NCBI GenBank assembly: GCA_020852555.1
Contig: JADZAQ010000082.1
Location: 1-64,000, forward strand
DNA length: 64,000 bases
DNA from: Burkholderiales bacterium
GTDB lineage: Bacteria > Pseudomonadota > Gammaproteobacteria > Burkholderiales > Casimicrobiaceae
Direction: 5' to 3'
Below are positions 47,901-55,290 of the stretch, piece after piece. The notes under the pieces were generated by a model. The model was not told the DNA's origin, ran no database searches, and worked only from the letters and a program-made list of their open reading frames with translations. The position numbers and the translations under genes were made by a program. Within the stretch, counting starts at the first letter, position 1. Every line of letters starts with the position of its first letter.

Positions 47901-48901
47901 GTGGAGGCAAGCGCGGTGATCGGGACCCGACCCGCATCGATCGGGCCGACCGCCGCATTGCGCGCGACGAGCGTTCCGACGAATCCGGCGTCCTTGGGGC
48001 GCACGCTGGCGGTGAGCGACAGCGCGGTGGTCGGCAGGCCGGCGACGAACTTGGCGAGATCGACCTCGCTCGCCTCGATGTCGGCGGCGGTGACGAGCAC
48101 CGGCGCGAACGGGGTGACCCCCGCCTTGACCGAGACCTTGGCATCGTGCCAGGTCCCCCGCGCGGCGAGCGCGACATTGGCGAGCGTCCCGGATACGTCG
48201 AGCGTGGTGCGCGCGCCGTCGTAGGCAGCGTCGCCGTCGAAGCTCAGTGCCCCGGCCAGCGCGTACGGCGCGTTGGCGGCGAGCCGCATCTGTCCGGCGA
48301 GTGCGCCCCACTCGGTGAAGAAGCGCAGGTCGCGGATGGCGTGCTCGCGGGCCCCGCCCGAGTAGCCGAAGGCGATGCCGGTGACGTAACCGCCTTGTGT
48401 CCCCGTCCGCCACTCGAGGCGCTGCACGCCGATGGCGCGCACCTCGACTTCCAGCGGCAGCGCGAGGCTCGAGGGCAGCCCGGTTCCGCTGTCGCCACCG
48501 CTGGCGCTGAATGCGAAGCTGAGCGTACGCGCGCCGAGGGAGCGCACGACGACGCGGCGGGCGAGCAGGCTCCACGGCGACCACGACAGCACCGTATCGC
48601 GCGCTTCGACGGTCAGGTCGTCGCCACGCCAGGCGATGCGCGACGCATGGATGGTCGACAGCAGCGACCCGCGGGCGCCCTCGATCGCGAGGCGGCCATC
48701 GGTATCGGCAATGGTGCGCTCGACGACATAGTCGAGCGCACGCTGCGTGCCGAGGATGAAGTAGCCGGCCACGGCGAGCGCGATGGCGAGCCCGCCGATT
48801 GCACACGTCCAGAGGATGAGCGCGAGCAGCAATCGTCGCGCGTAGCGCCGCGGCGGTACGGGCGGTGGAGGAGGCGCTGCCGGGGTGGCGTCGGCGCTCA
48901 A
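44960..48901 (-). CDS. tamB: Translocation and assembly module protein TamB
   Basis: A 1313-residue AsmA-like protein of the envelope. One N-terminal transmembrane helix (about residues 23-45) anchors it in the inner membrane. A very long region of repeated short beta strands with Gly/Ala/Leu/Asp follows, forming the periplasm-spanning groove, then the C-terminal DUF490/TamB domain with TYYLFGQRLTIDRGRLIFDGP, RVRLVSNPP and the final Tyr-Arg-Arg-Val-Phe-Asp. The TTG at 48901 overlaps the tamA stop by 4 bases and starts just before the basic segment and membrane helix, so coupling with tamA is likely. TamB is implicated in phospholipid transport and outer-membrane protein assembly. Confidence 0.93.
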   Translation of the reverse strand: MSADATPAAPPPPPVPPRRYARRLLLALILWTCAIGGLAIALAVAGYFILGTQRALDYVVERTIADTDGRLAIEGARGSLLSTIHASRIAWRGDDLTVEARDTVLSWSPWSLLARRVVVRSLGARTLSFAFSASGGDSGTGLPSSLALPLEVEVRAIGVQRLEWRTGTQGGYVTGIAFGYSGGAREHAIRDLRFFTEWGALAGQMRLAANAPYALAGALSFDGDAAYDGARTTLDVSGTLANVALAARGTWHDAKVSVKAGVTPFAPVLVTAADIEASEVDLAKFVAGLPTTALSLTASVRPKDAGFVGTLVARNAAVGPIDAGRVPITALASTLAFDGARLTATDIAAEIGERGAGGRVTGRATLDSASGPVRLDLTLADVDVARLSTALLATRLSGTLDAAVEEARQVVRADLRQGDLAAGFTATLANRRVIVERLHARAGDGTLTGSASLGLDAPRAFTLDAKVAGFDPARFVTMPAARLDGTVRAHGRLASPFAIHGEIAIAKGSRFAELALAGTAIADVAPGSVRDAKADVTLGSSRLALTGSAGGVGDRLAYDLAVGKLGELRPLLARYLPEMTLPAELAGTLRARGTVTGEPQAPGATLEAQATDLVWGSDLRAATLGVRASLAPGGDAKGPVTLEARALTLAASAGKLVTPAIELASLTARVEGTLGRHHMTLAAQDRNVDLTASANGALDAGAEPGGAARSWSGTLDTLANAGAHAVRLLAPAHLVVAPGSIEVGTAAIAIADGRVDIAKLSLREGRIDTQGSYSGVPAAAVAQLVGRPLPFHSTLVVGGQWTLAASPQLNGVFTLARERGDWYAAPETTLETSEIALGISTFDVDARFTDDALAATARFRSTRAGTADATFTLGPGSAPGRIEAATPFTAEVTADLASLRPLQPWLGTSAVVDGRLRLEVAAHGTLGQPVATGTLAGDALRFDLPQYGVQLRDGTLRAHLAERTIVVDELSVAGGAGRFTATGRIAAPAKDAGEPGTRLTWQAQDFTLANRPDLQLVADGKGTLAFAAGKVHLAGDIMLEKGRIEYAPTRVGQLSDDVVIVGAPPRGNGHAALPLALDLQVALGGNFRFTGEGLDTRLTGGVHVTTTPGGTLAANGTIQAVAGTYYLFGQRLTIDRGRLIFDGPVANPALDVVALRKNLAVEAGVEVSGTVQQPRVRLVSNPPVSDGEKLSWILTGQGLDRASRNDIALLGAASASLLTGGDSRPLGTRLANTIGLDDVSVESRASATPGAAATQVATFGKRISDRLTLVYEQGLSLASNALRIEYTLTRSITLRAEAGFVNSVGVFYRRVFD

Positions 48902-50769
48902 AACGCGAGCCCCACCGAGAAGTGGATGCGCACCCGGTGGTCCTCCTGGCCGTAGGCGAGGTCGAGGCGGAACGGTCCGATCGGCGTGCGCAACCGGCCG
49001 CCGATCCCGTAGCCGAGCGCGAGGTGCAGGTCGCGCAACTGGTCGGCGGCGTTGCCGGCGTCGACGAATGCAGCGAGGCCCAGCGACGGCGTGATCCAGT
49101 GGTTGTACTCGGCACTCGCCAGAGCGTAGTAGCGGCCGCCGACGATGGCGCTTTCCTGCTGCACGCCGAGGCTCTCGAAGGCGTAACCACGGACCGTCGT
49201 ATCGCCGCCGGTGCGGAACAGGAACACCGACGGGATTCCTTCGCGCGACGAGGCGAGCACGGCACCCATCTCGGCGCGGCCGATGAGATCGTCCTTGGGC
49301 GACAGCGGCCACCAGGCGGCGAGCTTGCCGATGGTGCGCCCGAACTGCTCGGTCGACGCGCCGGGAATGCCCCATCCGGCCTGCACGTTGGCCATCCATC
49401 CCTTGGTGGGGTCGAGGAGGTTGTCGACGCTGCGCCACGTGTACTCCGCGTCGGCGTACAGCGCGTGCGACGCGACGCTCGGCTGCGCGAACGGCGTCTG
49501 CTCGTCGACGTACATGCCGAGGCCGAAGGCGGGCCGGCGCCGCTCCGCCAGCGAGTTGCGGCGCCAGGTCACCGACGCGGTACGGGTGATGAGGTTCTCG
49601 ATGTCGGTGCGTTCGGCGCCGGCGCCGAAGGTGTCGATCCAGCCCCCCGCGCGTGGCGGCAGCACGAAACGGGCGGTCGCCTGCTGCACGAGCGATTCGA
49701 TGCGCAGCGTCGTGTACATCTGCAGGCCGCGCCCGTTCACGTTCATGTCGTTGTAAGTGAAGCTTGCGCGGAACTCGGTGTTGGTCGAGTAGCCGAGGCC
49801 GGCCTCGACCCGTCGCGCCGGGGCTTCGATCACCGACACGCTGAGCGTCGCGGCGTCTGCCTGCGCCGGATCGGTGTCGATGGCGGCCTGGACGCTCGCG
49901 AAGTACCCCGACGCGAGCAGACGGCGGATGTAGGTATCGAGCGCCTCGCCGTCGTACAGGTCGCCCGGCTGGATGTTGGCGAAGTGCTCGATGACTTGCG
50001 GCGTGTAGCGCTGCAGGCCGCGGACGTCGATGCGACCGATCCTGAACGGCGGGCCGCTGTCGATCGTCACCGAGAGATCGGCGGCACGCTGCGGCGGATC
50101 GACGAGCGCCTGGCTCGCGGTGAGTCGCGCCGCCGCGAAGGGGCTCGCGGCGAGGGTGGCGACCGCGCCTTGCTTGGCCGCGGTCCACGCCTCCTGCTGG
50201 AACGGCTCGCCCACCGGTAACGACCAGCGCTCGCGCAGGCGCGCGATCGCCGCCGCGCCCTGCGGGACGGTGTCGGCGGGTCCGTCGACGGTGAGGTCGA
50301 CGCTGCGGATCGTCGTCACCGGACCCGGGTCGACGCCAAGCCGCACGGTGACCGGCGTCGTGCTGCGATCGACGGCGACGTCGATCGCAGCGGAGAAGTG
50401 GCCCTGGGTGGCGGCCGCCTCGGCGGCCTGCGGCACGGCGTCGCGCACCAGGCGTTCGAGGAGGAGCTCGGTCATGTCCTCGAAGTCCTGCCAGCGCACG
50501 AGATCGACGGCGCTGCGTATCGCCGCGGCGATCGGACCCGGCGCGACGACGTCGACGCGATAGTGAACGGCGTCGTCGGCGCCGCGGTGTGCGGTGGCAC
50601 CCGCCGTCGAGGTCGCGACGGGGGCGGCGGTGGAAACGGAACCCGAGCCCGGCTCGGCAACCCGTGCAGCTTCGCCGTCAGCGGCCGACGCGGTCGTGGT
50701 TGCCAGCGCGATCGGCAGCGCGAGGAGCAGCAAGCGCCAGGCGCGCGGTCGTGTCGTTGCAGGCAGCAC
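48898..50769 (-). CDS. tamA: Outer-membrane assembly protein TamA (Omp85 family)
   Basis: A 623-residue secreted protein. An N-terminal signal peptide (about residues 1-29, ending TTTASA) is followed by POTRA domains, the last around FRIGRIDVRGLQRYTPQVIEHF, then a 16-strand Omp85 barrel ending in the typical C-terminal Phe (IHFSVGLAF). The barrel motif FRTGGDTTVRGY is the expected substrate-contact loop. The GTG start at 50769 lies 92 bases inside the lipoprotein gene in another frame; no later ATG or GTG would keep the signal peptide. It is coupled to tamB by a 4-base overlap. Confidence 0.93.
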   Translation of the reverse strand: MLPATTRPRAWRLLLLALPIALATTTASAADGEAARVAEPGSGSVSTAAPVATSTAGATAHRGADDAVHYRVDVVAPGPIAAAIRSAVDLVRWQDFEDMTELLLERLVRDAVPQAAEAAATQGHFSAAIDVAVDRSTTPVTVRLGVDPGPVTTIRSVDLTVDGPADTVPQGAAAIARLRERWSLPVGEPFQQEAWTAAKQGAVATLAASPFAAARLTASQALVDPPQRAADLSVTIDSGPPFRIGRIDVRGLQRYTPQVIEHFANIQPGDLYDGEALDTYIRRLLASGYFASVQAAIDTDPAQADAATLSVSVIEAPARRVEAGLGYSTNTEFRASFTYNDMNVNGRGLQMYTTLRIESLVQQATARFVLPPRAGGWIDTFGAGAERTDIENLITRTASVTWRRNSLAERRRPAFGLGMYVDEQTPFAQPSVASHALYADAEYTWRSVDNLLDPTKGWMANVQAGWGIPGASTEQFGRTIGKLAAWWPLSPKDDLIGRAEMGAVLASSREGIPSVFLFRTGGDTTVRGYAFESLGVQQESAIVGGRYYALASAEYNHWITPSLGLAAFVDAGNAADQLRDLHLALGYGIGGRLRTPIGPFRLDLAYGQEDHRVRIHFSVGLAF

Positions 50770-51106
50770 AGGCTCGATTATCGCCGACTACGGCGCGCGT
50801 ATCGCCGGTGGCGACGCGGTCGACCCCGGTTGGGCCGACGATCACTTCGTCGAGCATCGACCAGCGTGACAGGTCGTTGAAGTCATAGGGGCTCGGCACC
50901 GGCCACAGATCGGTCGACGGCCGCTGCGGCGGCAGGATCGGCATGCGCGGATCGCTGTAGTCGATGTCCCGGTTCGAGCCCTGGCCGTACTGCCAGACGT
51001 AGATCTGATTGCCTTGGGCATCGTAGCGCGTGGCGCAACCGGTCACGAGCACCGCCGCGGCGATGATGGCGGCGCGCCCGCAGGCGCGAAGGACAGATGC
51101 AGTCAT
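50678..51106 (-). CDS. Small lipoprotein of unknown function
   Basis: A 142-residue predicted lipoprotein. The signal peptide ends with the lipobox LVTGC, giving Cys24 as the lipidated residue. The mature part starts ATRYDAQGNQIYVWQYGQG and continues with Asp/Pro-rich segments (DPRMPILPPQRPSTDLWPVPSPYDF). I do not recognise a family. The last 30 residues overlap the start of tamA in a different frame and have a skewed Ala/Arg composition. The meaningful domain may therefore end near residue 110, or the stop may have drifted into tamA. Position suggests cotranscription with tamA-tamB. Confidence 0.75.
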   Translation of the reverse strand: MTASVLRACGRAAIIAAAVLVTGCATRYDAQGNQIYVWQYGQGSNRDIDYSDPRMPILPPQRPSTDLWPVPSPYDFNDLSRWSMLDEVIVGPTGVDRVATGDTRAVVGDNRACAACNDTTARLALAAPRAADRAGNHDRVGR

Positions 51107-51480
51107 GGCGTCTCCTCGATCGGCGCACCCCCCAACGGTCGCCGCCGCGCGTCGGCGGTGCCTTCACGGAGGCCGGTCTACCGCCGGCGCCGGAACTTCC
51201 CTGGGGATTCTTCCCGTTCAGGCGAGCGTTGGCAAGGCGCGCGGACCGACGGCTCGTCGTCGAGCCCGGGGTCGTGGCGGGAAAGCCGCACGGTCGCCCG
51301 GGTGCTGCTTGCGGTGGGAATCGCCGTTGAGCGGGCCGTCATCGAACCATCGTTCGATTACGCATGAAAAATGCCGTCTCATCTTCGTAAATAACTTTTC
51401 AAATCACTCCTAAGTATTTATTTCTTAGATGAAAACGGAATCGTCACATTTTCGTCGCTAAGTCCTTGTTCGACAACCGG
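51107..51480. other. Divergent gap with an AT-rich island
   Basis: No gene is supported here. Bases 51361-51480 are unusually AT-rich (about 38% G+C against about 70% around). They include a near-palindrome, TAAGTATTTATTTCTTA (51410-51426), and a GCAT-GAAAA-ATGC hairpin (51362-51374). The island lies directly upstream of the dcw promoter and could act as an UP element, a protein-binding site, or part of the promoter for the lipoprotein-tamAB unit; no confident minus-strand promoter was found. Confidence 0.5.
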
Positions 51481-51487
51481 AAAAGCG

Positions 51488-51517
51488 TTGACCCCACGCT
51501 TCCGGCACGCGTATAGT
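51488..51517 (+). promoter_or_regulatory. Promoter of the dcw (division and cell wall) cluster
   Basis: TTGACC (51488-51493) and TATAGT (51512-51517) are 18 bases apart, each a five-of-six match to consensus. The start near 51524 leaves a leader of about 145 bases before mraZ and places the MraZ repeats at +1 to +40. Confidence 0.85.
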
Positions 51518-51524
51518 GCGGTCA

Positions 51525-51564
51525 AGTGGTAAAAAGTGGGTTGAAGTGGGTTGAAGTTGGGGCT
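51525..51564 (+). promoter_or_regulatory. MraZ operator: four 10-base direct repeats
   Basis: AGTGGTAAAA, AGTGGGTTGA, AGTGGGTTGA and AGTTGGGGCT follow one another without gaps. The 10-base period and TGGG core match the MraZ boxes described in other bacteria, where a ring of MraZ binds tandem repeats next to its own promoter. Placement directly after the predicted transcription start fits repression by MraZ. Confidence 0.85.
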
Positions 51565-51668
51565 TTCATGACACTCGCCTGAGGTCGTGACTGGCCCGGC
51601 GATCCGCTTCGAGCGCTGCGCCGAGAGGCGTACGCAACGCTGGTGGGTGGCAGGCGAGGGGGGCGAGC

Positions 51669-52199
51669 GTGGCGAGCGAGCGCGAACAGGGAGCGGGGGT
51701 GGTCGAAGCGACGGGGAATGGGCGTGGCGCCGCGGGCGACACCGGCGCGGCGCCGGTCTTTCGCGGGGTGACCGCCCTCGTCCTCGACGCCAAGGGCCGC
51801 CTCGCCATTCCCGCCAAGCATCGCGACAGCTTGGCCGGCGCCGCGGGCCAGCTCGTGGTGACTGCCGATCCGTCGCGCTGTCTCCTGCTCTATCCGCGCG
51901 CGTCCTGGGAACCCATCCAGGCGCAGTTGATGGCGCTCTCCTCGTTCGACCCGCAGGTGCGCAGCCTGCAGCGGCTCCTGGTCGGCCACGCCGACGACGT
52001 CGAAGTCGACGCCGCCGGCCGCATCCTGGTGCCGCCGGCGTTGCGTCGCTACGCGAACCTCGACAAGCGCGTCATGCTCGTCGGCCAGGGTCGCAAGCTC
52101 GAGCTTTGGGACGAGGCGCAGTGGGAGTTCCAGACCGCGCAGGCGATCGCGCTTCCGCCGGGCGGACCGCCTGCGGATCTTGCCGGCTTCTCGCTGTAG
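51669..52199 (+). CDS. mraZ: Transcriptional regulator MraZ
   Basis: DNA-binding regulator of the dcw cluster, related to AbrB. The 176-residue protein contains two MraZ folds, one from FRGVTALVLDAKGRLAIPAKHR (about residue 32) and one from DDVEVDAAGRILVPPALRRYA. About 31 residues precede the usual family start at FRGV. Codons at that point do not allow initiation (GTC), and GAGGGGGG lies just before the GTG at 51669, so the extension appears real; a GTG at 51699 is an alternative. It is the first gene after the dcw promoter. Confidence 0.95.
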   Translation: MASEREQGAGVVEATGNGRGAAGDTGAAPVFRGVTALVLDAKGRLAIPAKHRDSLAGAAGQLVVTADPSRCLLLYPRASWEPIQAQLMALSSFDPQVRSLQRLLVGHADDVEVDAAGRILVPPALRRYANLDKRVMLVGQGRKLELWDEAQWEFQTAQAIALPPGGPPADLAGFSL

Positions 52200-53201
52200 A
52201 TGAGCGATGACACGCACCTTCCCGTCTTGCTCGACGAAGCGGTGGCGGCGCTGGCGATCAAGCCCGCCGGTACCTACGTCGATGCGACCTTCGGGCGCGG
52301 CGGGCACAGCGCGCGCATCCTCGCCGCGCTCGGTCCCGGCGGGCGCCTCATTGCCGTCGATCGCGATCCCGACGCCGCGCGTGCCGCGGCGGCCTTCGTG
52401 CACCGCGATACCCGCTTCACGTTTCGCCGCGCGTGGTTCTCGGAACTGCCCGCCGTCCTCGCCGAACTTGCCCCGGCTGGAGTCGACGGCGCGCTCTTCG
52501 ATCTCGGAACCTCCTCGCCGCAGATCGACGACGCCACGCGCGGCTTCTCCTTTCGCTTCGACGGGCCCCTCGACATGAGGATGGATCCGTCCCGCGGCGA
52601 GACCGCCGCCGCCTTCCTGGCCCGCGCCAGCGTGCGCGAATTGATGGAGGTCATCCGCGACTATGGTGAAGAACGGTTTGCTCAATCCATTGCAAAGGCA
52701 ATTGCGGCGGCGCGCGAAGAGCGGTCCATCGAACGTACCGCGGAACTCCGCCGTATCGTGGGCCAAGCCGTCGGCCCGCTCACGCGGGGTGATTGGCGTC
52801 AGGATCCGGCCACGCGCACCTTCCAGGCCCTTCGGATTTTCGTGAACCGCGAGCTGTCCGAGATCGGCAGCGCGTTGCCGGCGATCGTCCCGTTCCTGCG
52901 CAGCGGCGCGCGCCTCGTGGTGATCGCCTTCCATTCGCTCGAGGACCGGATCGTCAAGCGCTTCTTCCGGAAGGCGGCGCTGCCGTTCGCCGGCGATCCG
53001 CGGTTGGCGCGGCTGGCGCTGCCCGCGGCGGCACTGCCCGCGGCGCCGCTCGCCGCCGTCGGGCGGGCGACGAAGCCCTCGGCCGCGGAGGTCGAGCGCA
53101 ACCCGCGCGCGCGCAGCGCGATCCTCCGCGTGGCGGAGCGCACGGCAGCACCGCTGCCGGCTGACTGGCCGCACGGCTACGTGGCGACGGAGTGGGCATG
53201 A
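52200..53201 (+). CDS. rsmH: 16S rRNA (cytosine-1402-N4)-methyltransferase
   Basis: Methylates C1402 in the decoding centre of 16S rRNA. The 333-residue protein has HLPVLLDEAVAAL, the SAM motif YVDATFGRGGHSARIL, LFDLGTSSPQID, the region GFSFRFDGPLDMRMD, and the C-terminal SFHSLEDRIVKRFFR. The ATG follows the mraZ stop with no spacing and the stop overlaps ftsL by 4 bases. An internal stretch around 52660-52760 has lower GC, as conserved residues dictate. Confidence 0.97.
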   Translation: MSDDTHLPVLLDEAVAALAIKPAGTYVDATFGRGGHSARILAALGPGGRLIAVDRDPDAARAAAAFVHRDTRFTFRRAWFSELPAVLAELAPAGVDGALFDLGTSSPQIDDATRGFSFRFDGPLDMRMDPSRGETAAAFLARASVRELMEVIRDYGEERFAQSIAKAIAAAREERSIERTAELRRIVGQAVGPLTRGDWRQDPATRTFQALRIFVNRELSEIGSALPAIVPFLRSGARLVVIAFHSLEDRIVKRFFRKAALPFAGDPRLARLALPAAALPAAPLAAVGRATKPSAAEVERNPRARSAILRVAERTAAPLPADWPHGYVATEWA

Positions 53202-53485
53202 CGCGGGTGAATCTCGTCCTCCTCGCGGTGCTCGTGCTCTGCGCGCTCTCGCTCGTGACGTCGCGGCACCAGGCGCGGCGGCTCTTCGTCGAGCTCGAGC
53301 GCGCGCAGACGGAGCAGCGCAGCTACGAGACGGAGTACGGACAGTTGCAGCTCGAGCAGTCGACATGGGGCATGCCGGCACGGATCGAGAAAATCGCCCG
53401 CGAGCAGCTGCACATGCAGTTGCCGACCGTGGCGCGCACCGAGATCGTGCCGATGCCTGCTCCGCGAGGCGAGGGTGCGCGATGA
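53198..53485 (+). CDS. ftsL: Cell division protein FtsL
   Basis: A 95-residue bitopic division protein. A single transmembrane helix (residues 4-22, VNLVLLAVLVLCALSLV) precedes a periplasmic coiled coil (RRLFVELERAQTEQRSYETE) and the conserved segment ending MPARIEKIAREQLHM. It should form the FtsQLB complex that activates FtsWI. ATG 53198 has GGAG upstream and overlaps the rsmH stop; a GTG two codons earlier is possible. Its stop overlaps ftsI by 4 bases. Confidence 0.94.
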   Translation: MTRVNLVLLAVLVLCALSLVTSRHQARRLFVELERAQTEQRSYETEYGQLQLEQSTWGMPARIEKIAREQLHMQLPTVARTEIVPMPAPRGEGAR

Positions 53486-55227
53486 AGGTCACCACCGCCC
53501 GCCAGCGCTTCGCCGCCGCCCCCGAGGCGCTTCCCTTGCCACGCCTGCGCGCCCTCATCGTCTTCGGCGCGTTGGCGCTCCTCTTCGCCGGCCTCGTCGG
53601 TCGCTCGCTCTACCTGCAGTGGATCGACTACGCGTTCTTGCAGGAGCAAGGCAGCGCGCGGCATTCGCGCGAGCTCGAGGTGCCCGCGCACCGCGGGCGC
53701 ATCGTCGATCGCTTCGGCGAGGTGCTCGCGGTGTCGACGCCGGTGCGCTCGCTGTGGGCGTTCCCCGACAAGTTCGAGGCCTCCCCGGAACAGCTGAAAG
53801 ACCTCGCCCGCATCCTCGAGACCACGCCGCAGCGCATCGCCGCGCGCCTCGACGCGCACGAGGACTTCACGTTCCTCGCCCGGCAGATCGCGCCGGAGAC
53901 GTCCGAGCGCGCGATGGCGCTGCGCATCAAGGGGCTGCACGATCAGACCGAGTTCCGGCGCTACTACCCGGGTGGCGACGTGATGGCGCAGATCCTCGGC
54001 TTCACCGGTGACAAGGACGCCGGGCAGGAGGGCATCGAGCTCGCGCAGCAGCCGTGGCTCGCCGGCGTGCCGGGCAGCCGGCGCGTGATCATCAATCGAC
54101 GCTTCGAGGCGGTCGAGGACGTGGCGGCGATCCGCGCCCCGCAGGCGGGGCGCGATCTTGCGCTCGCCATCGATTCCCGCCTCCAGTACCTCGCCTTCCG
54201 CGAGTTGAAGGCCGCGGTCGAGGCGAACAAGGCGCGCGCCGGCGGGATGGTGGTCCTCGACGTCGCCACCGGCGAGATCCTGGCGCTCGCCAACTGGCCG
54301 ACGTACAACCCGAATCGCCGCGACAAGGTCACGCCCGAGAAGATGCGCAATCGCACGCTGACCGACGTCTTCGAGCCGGGCTCGACGCTGAAACCCTTCA
54401 CCATCGCCACCGCGCTCGAGACGGGCAAGGTGCGTCCGGACACGGTGATCCAGACTGGCAACGGCACGCTCAGCATCGGCCCCAACACGATCCACGACGC
54501 GCACCCCGGCGGCGCGCTCACCGTCGAGCAGATCATCCAGAAATCCTCGAACGTGGGCTCGGCCAAGATCGCGTTGTCGCTGCCGGCACAGGCGATGTGG
54601 CAGACGTTCTCCAACGTCGGCTTCGGGACCACGCCGAAGACCGGCTTTCCCGGCGAGGTGAGCGGCCGCGTGCGCCCGGCGAAGACGTGGAAGCCGATCG
54701 AGCAGGCGACGATGGCCTACGGGCACGGGATCTCGGTGAACCTCGTGCAACTCGCCCGCGCCTACACGATCTTCGCCACCGACGGCGAGTTGAAGCCGGT
54801 GACGCTGCTCAAGACCGAAGGTCCGGTCGAAGGCCGGCCGGCGATTTCGCCCACCACCGCGGCGGCGGTTCGCCACATGCTCGAGATGGCGGTGCAGCCG
54901 GGCGGTACGGCGCCCAGGGCGCAGGTCGTCGGCTATCGCGTCGCCGGCAAGACCGGGACGGCGCACAAGCTCGCCGGCAAGGGCTACGCCGCCAACAAGT
55001 ACGTGTCGTCGTTCGTCGGCTTCGCGCCCGCCTCGCGGCCGCGCCTCATCGTGGCGGTGATGATCGACGAGCCGTCGGGCGGCCAGTATTACGGCGGCTC
55101 GGTCGCCGGTCCGGTGTTCGCGAACGTGATGGGCGCCGCGCTGCGCCTGCTCGGCGTCCCCACCGACGCACCCGTGAACAACGTGATCCTGCCGGCGGAC
55201 GCGATCGAAGTGCACGAGGAGACGTGA
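53482..55227 (+). CDS. ftsI: Peptidoglycan transpeptidase FtsI (PBP3)
   Basis: Septal cross-linking enzyme. The 581-residue protein has a cytoplasmic tail, a transmembrane helix at about residues 24-43, a pedestal domain (VPAHRGRIVDRFGEVLA) and the transpeptidase domain. The nucleophile is Ser301 in EPGSTLKPF, followed by the SxN motif at 355-357 (Ser-Ser-Asn) and KTGT from Lys490. All three beta-lactam-binding motifs are intact. It begins within the ftsL stop. A 63-base gap separates it from murE. Confidence 0.97.
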   Translation: MKVTTARQRFAAAPEALPLPRLRALIVFGALALLFAGLVGRSLYLQWIDYAFLQEQGSARHSRELEVPAHRGRIVDRFGEVLAVSTPVRSLWAFPDKFEASPEQLKDLARILETTPQRIAARLDAHEDFTFLARQIAPETSERAMALRIKGLHDQTEFRRYYPGGDVMAQILGFTGDKDAGQEGIELAQQPWLAGVPGSRRVIINRRFEAVEDVAAIRAPQAGRDLALAIDSRLQYLAFRELKAAVEANKARAGGMVVLDVATGEILALANWPTYNPNRRDKVTPEKMRNRTLTDVFEPGSTLKPFTIATALETGKVRPDTVIQTGNGTLSIGPNTIHDAHPGGALTVEQIIQKSSNVGSAKIALSLPAQAMWQTFSNVGFGTTPKTGFPGEVSGRVRPAKTWKPIEQATMAYGHGISVNLVQLARAYTIFATDGELKPVTLLKTEGPVEGRPAISPTTAAAVRHMLEMAVQPGGTAPRAQVVGYRVAGKTGTAHKLAGKGYAANKYVSSFVGFAPASRPRLIVAVMIDEPSGGQYYGGSVAGPVFANVMGAALRLLGVPTDAPVNNVILPADAIEVHEET

Positions 55228-55290
55228 TGATGAGCGCCGGTCGCCGTTCGTCGCCCCCGCGGTCCGCGGTCGTCAGGAGCGGGCGCCACC

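Noticed and set aside
44700-49265. 1521-codon frame on the minus strand overlapping tamB in another phase
   Set aside because: Same strand but shifted phase; extremely Arg-rich with no membrane helix or known fold. The tamB frame has the anchor, repeats and conserved C-terminal domain.
48902-50188. N-terminal extension of tamB by 429 codons
   Set aside because: It is the shifted phase of tamA; the TTG at 48901 places the membrane helix at the N-terminus as expected.
52660-52780. Locally lower GC within rsmH as a sign of transfer
   Set aside because: The reading frame and conserved motifs continue through it; the codons reflect conserved Lys, Phe, Ile and Asn residues.
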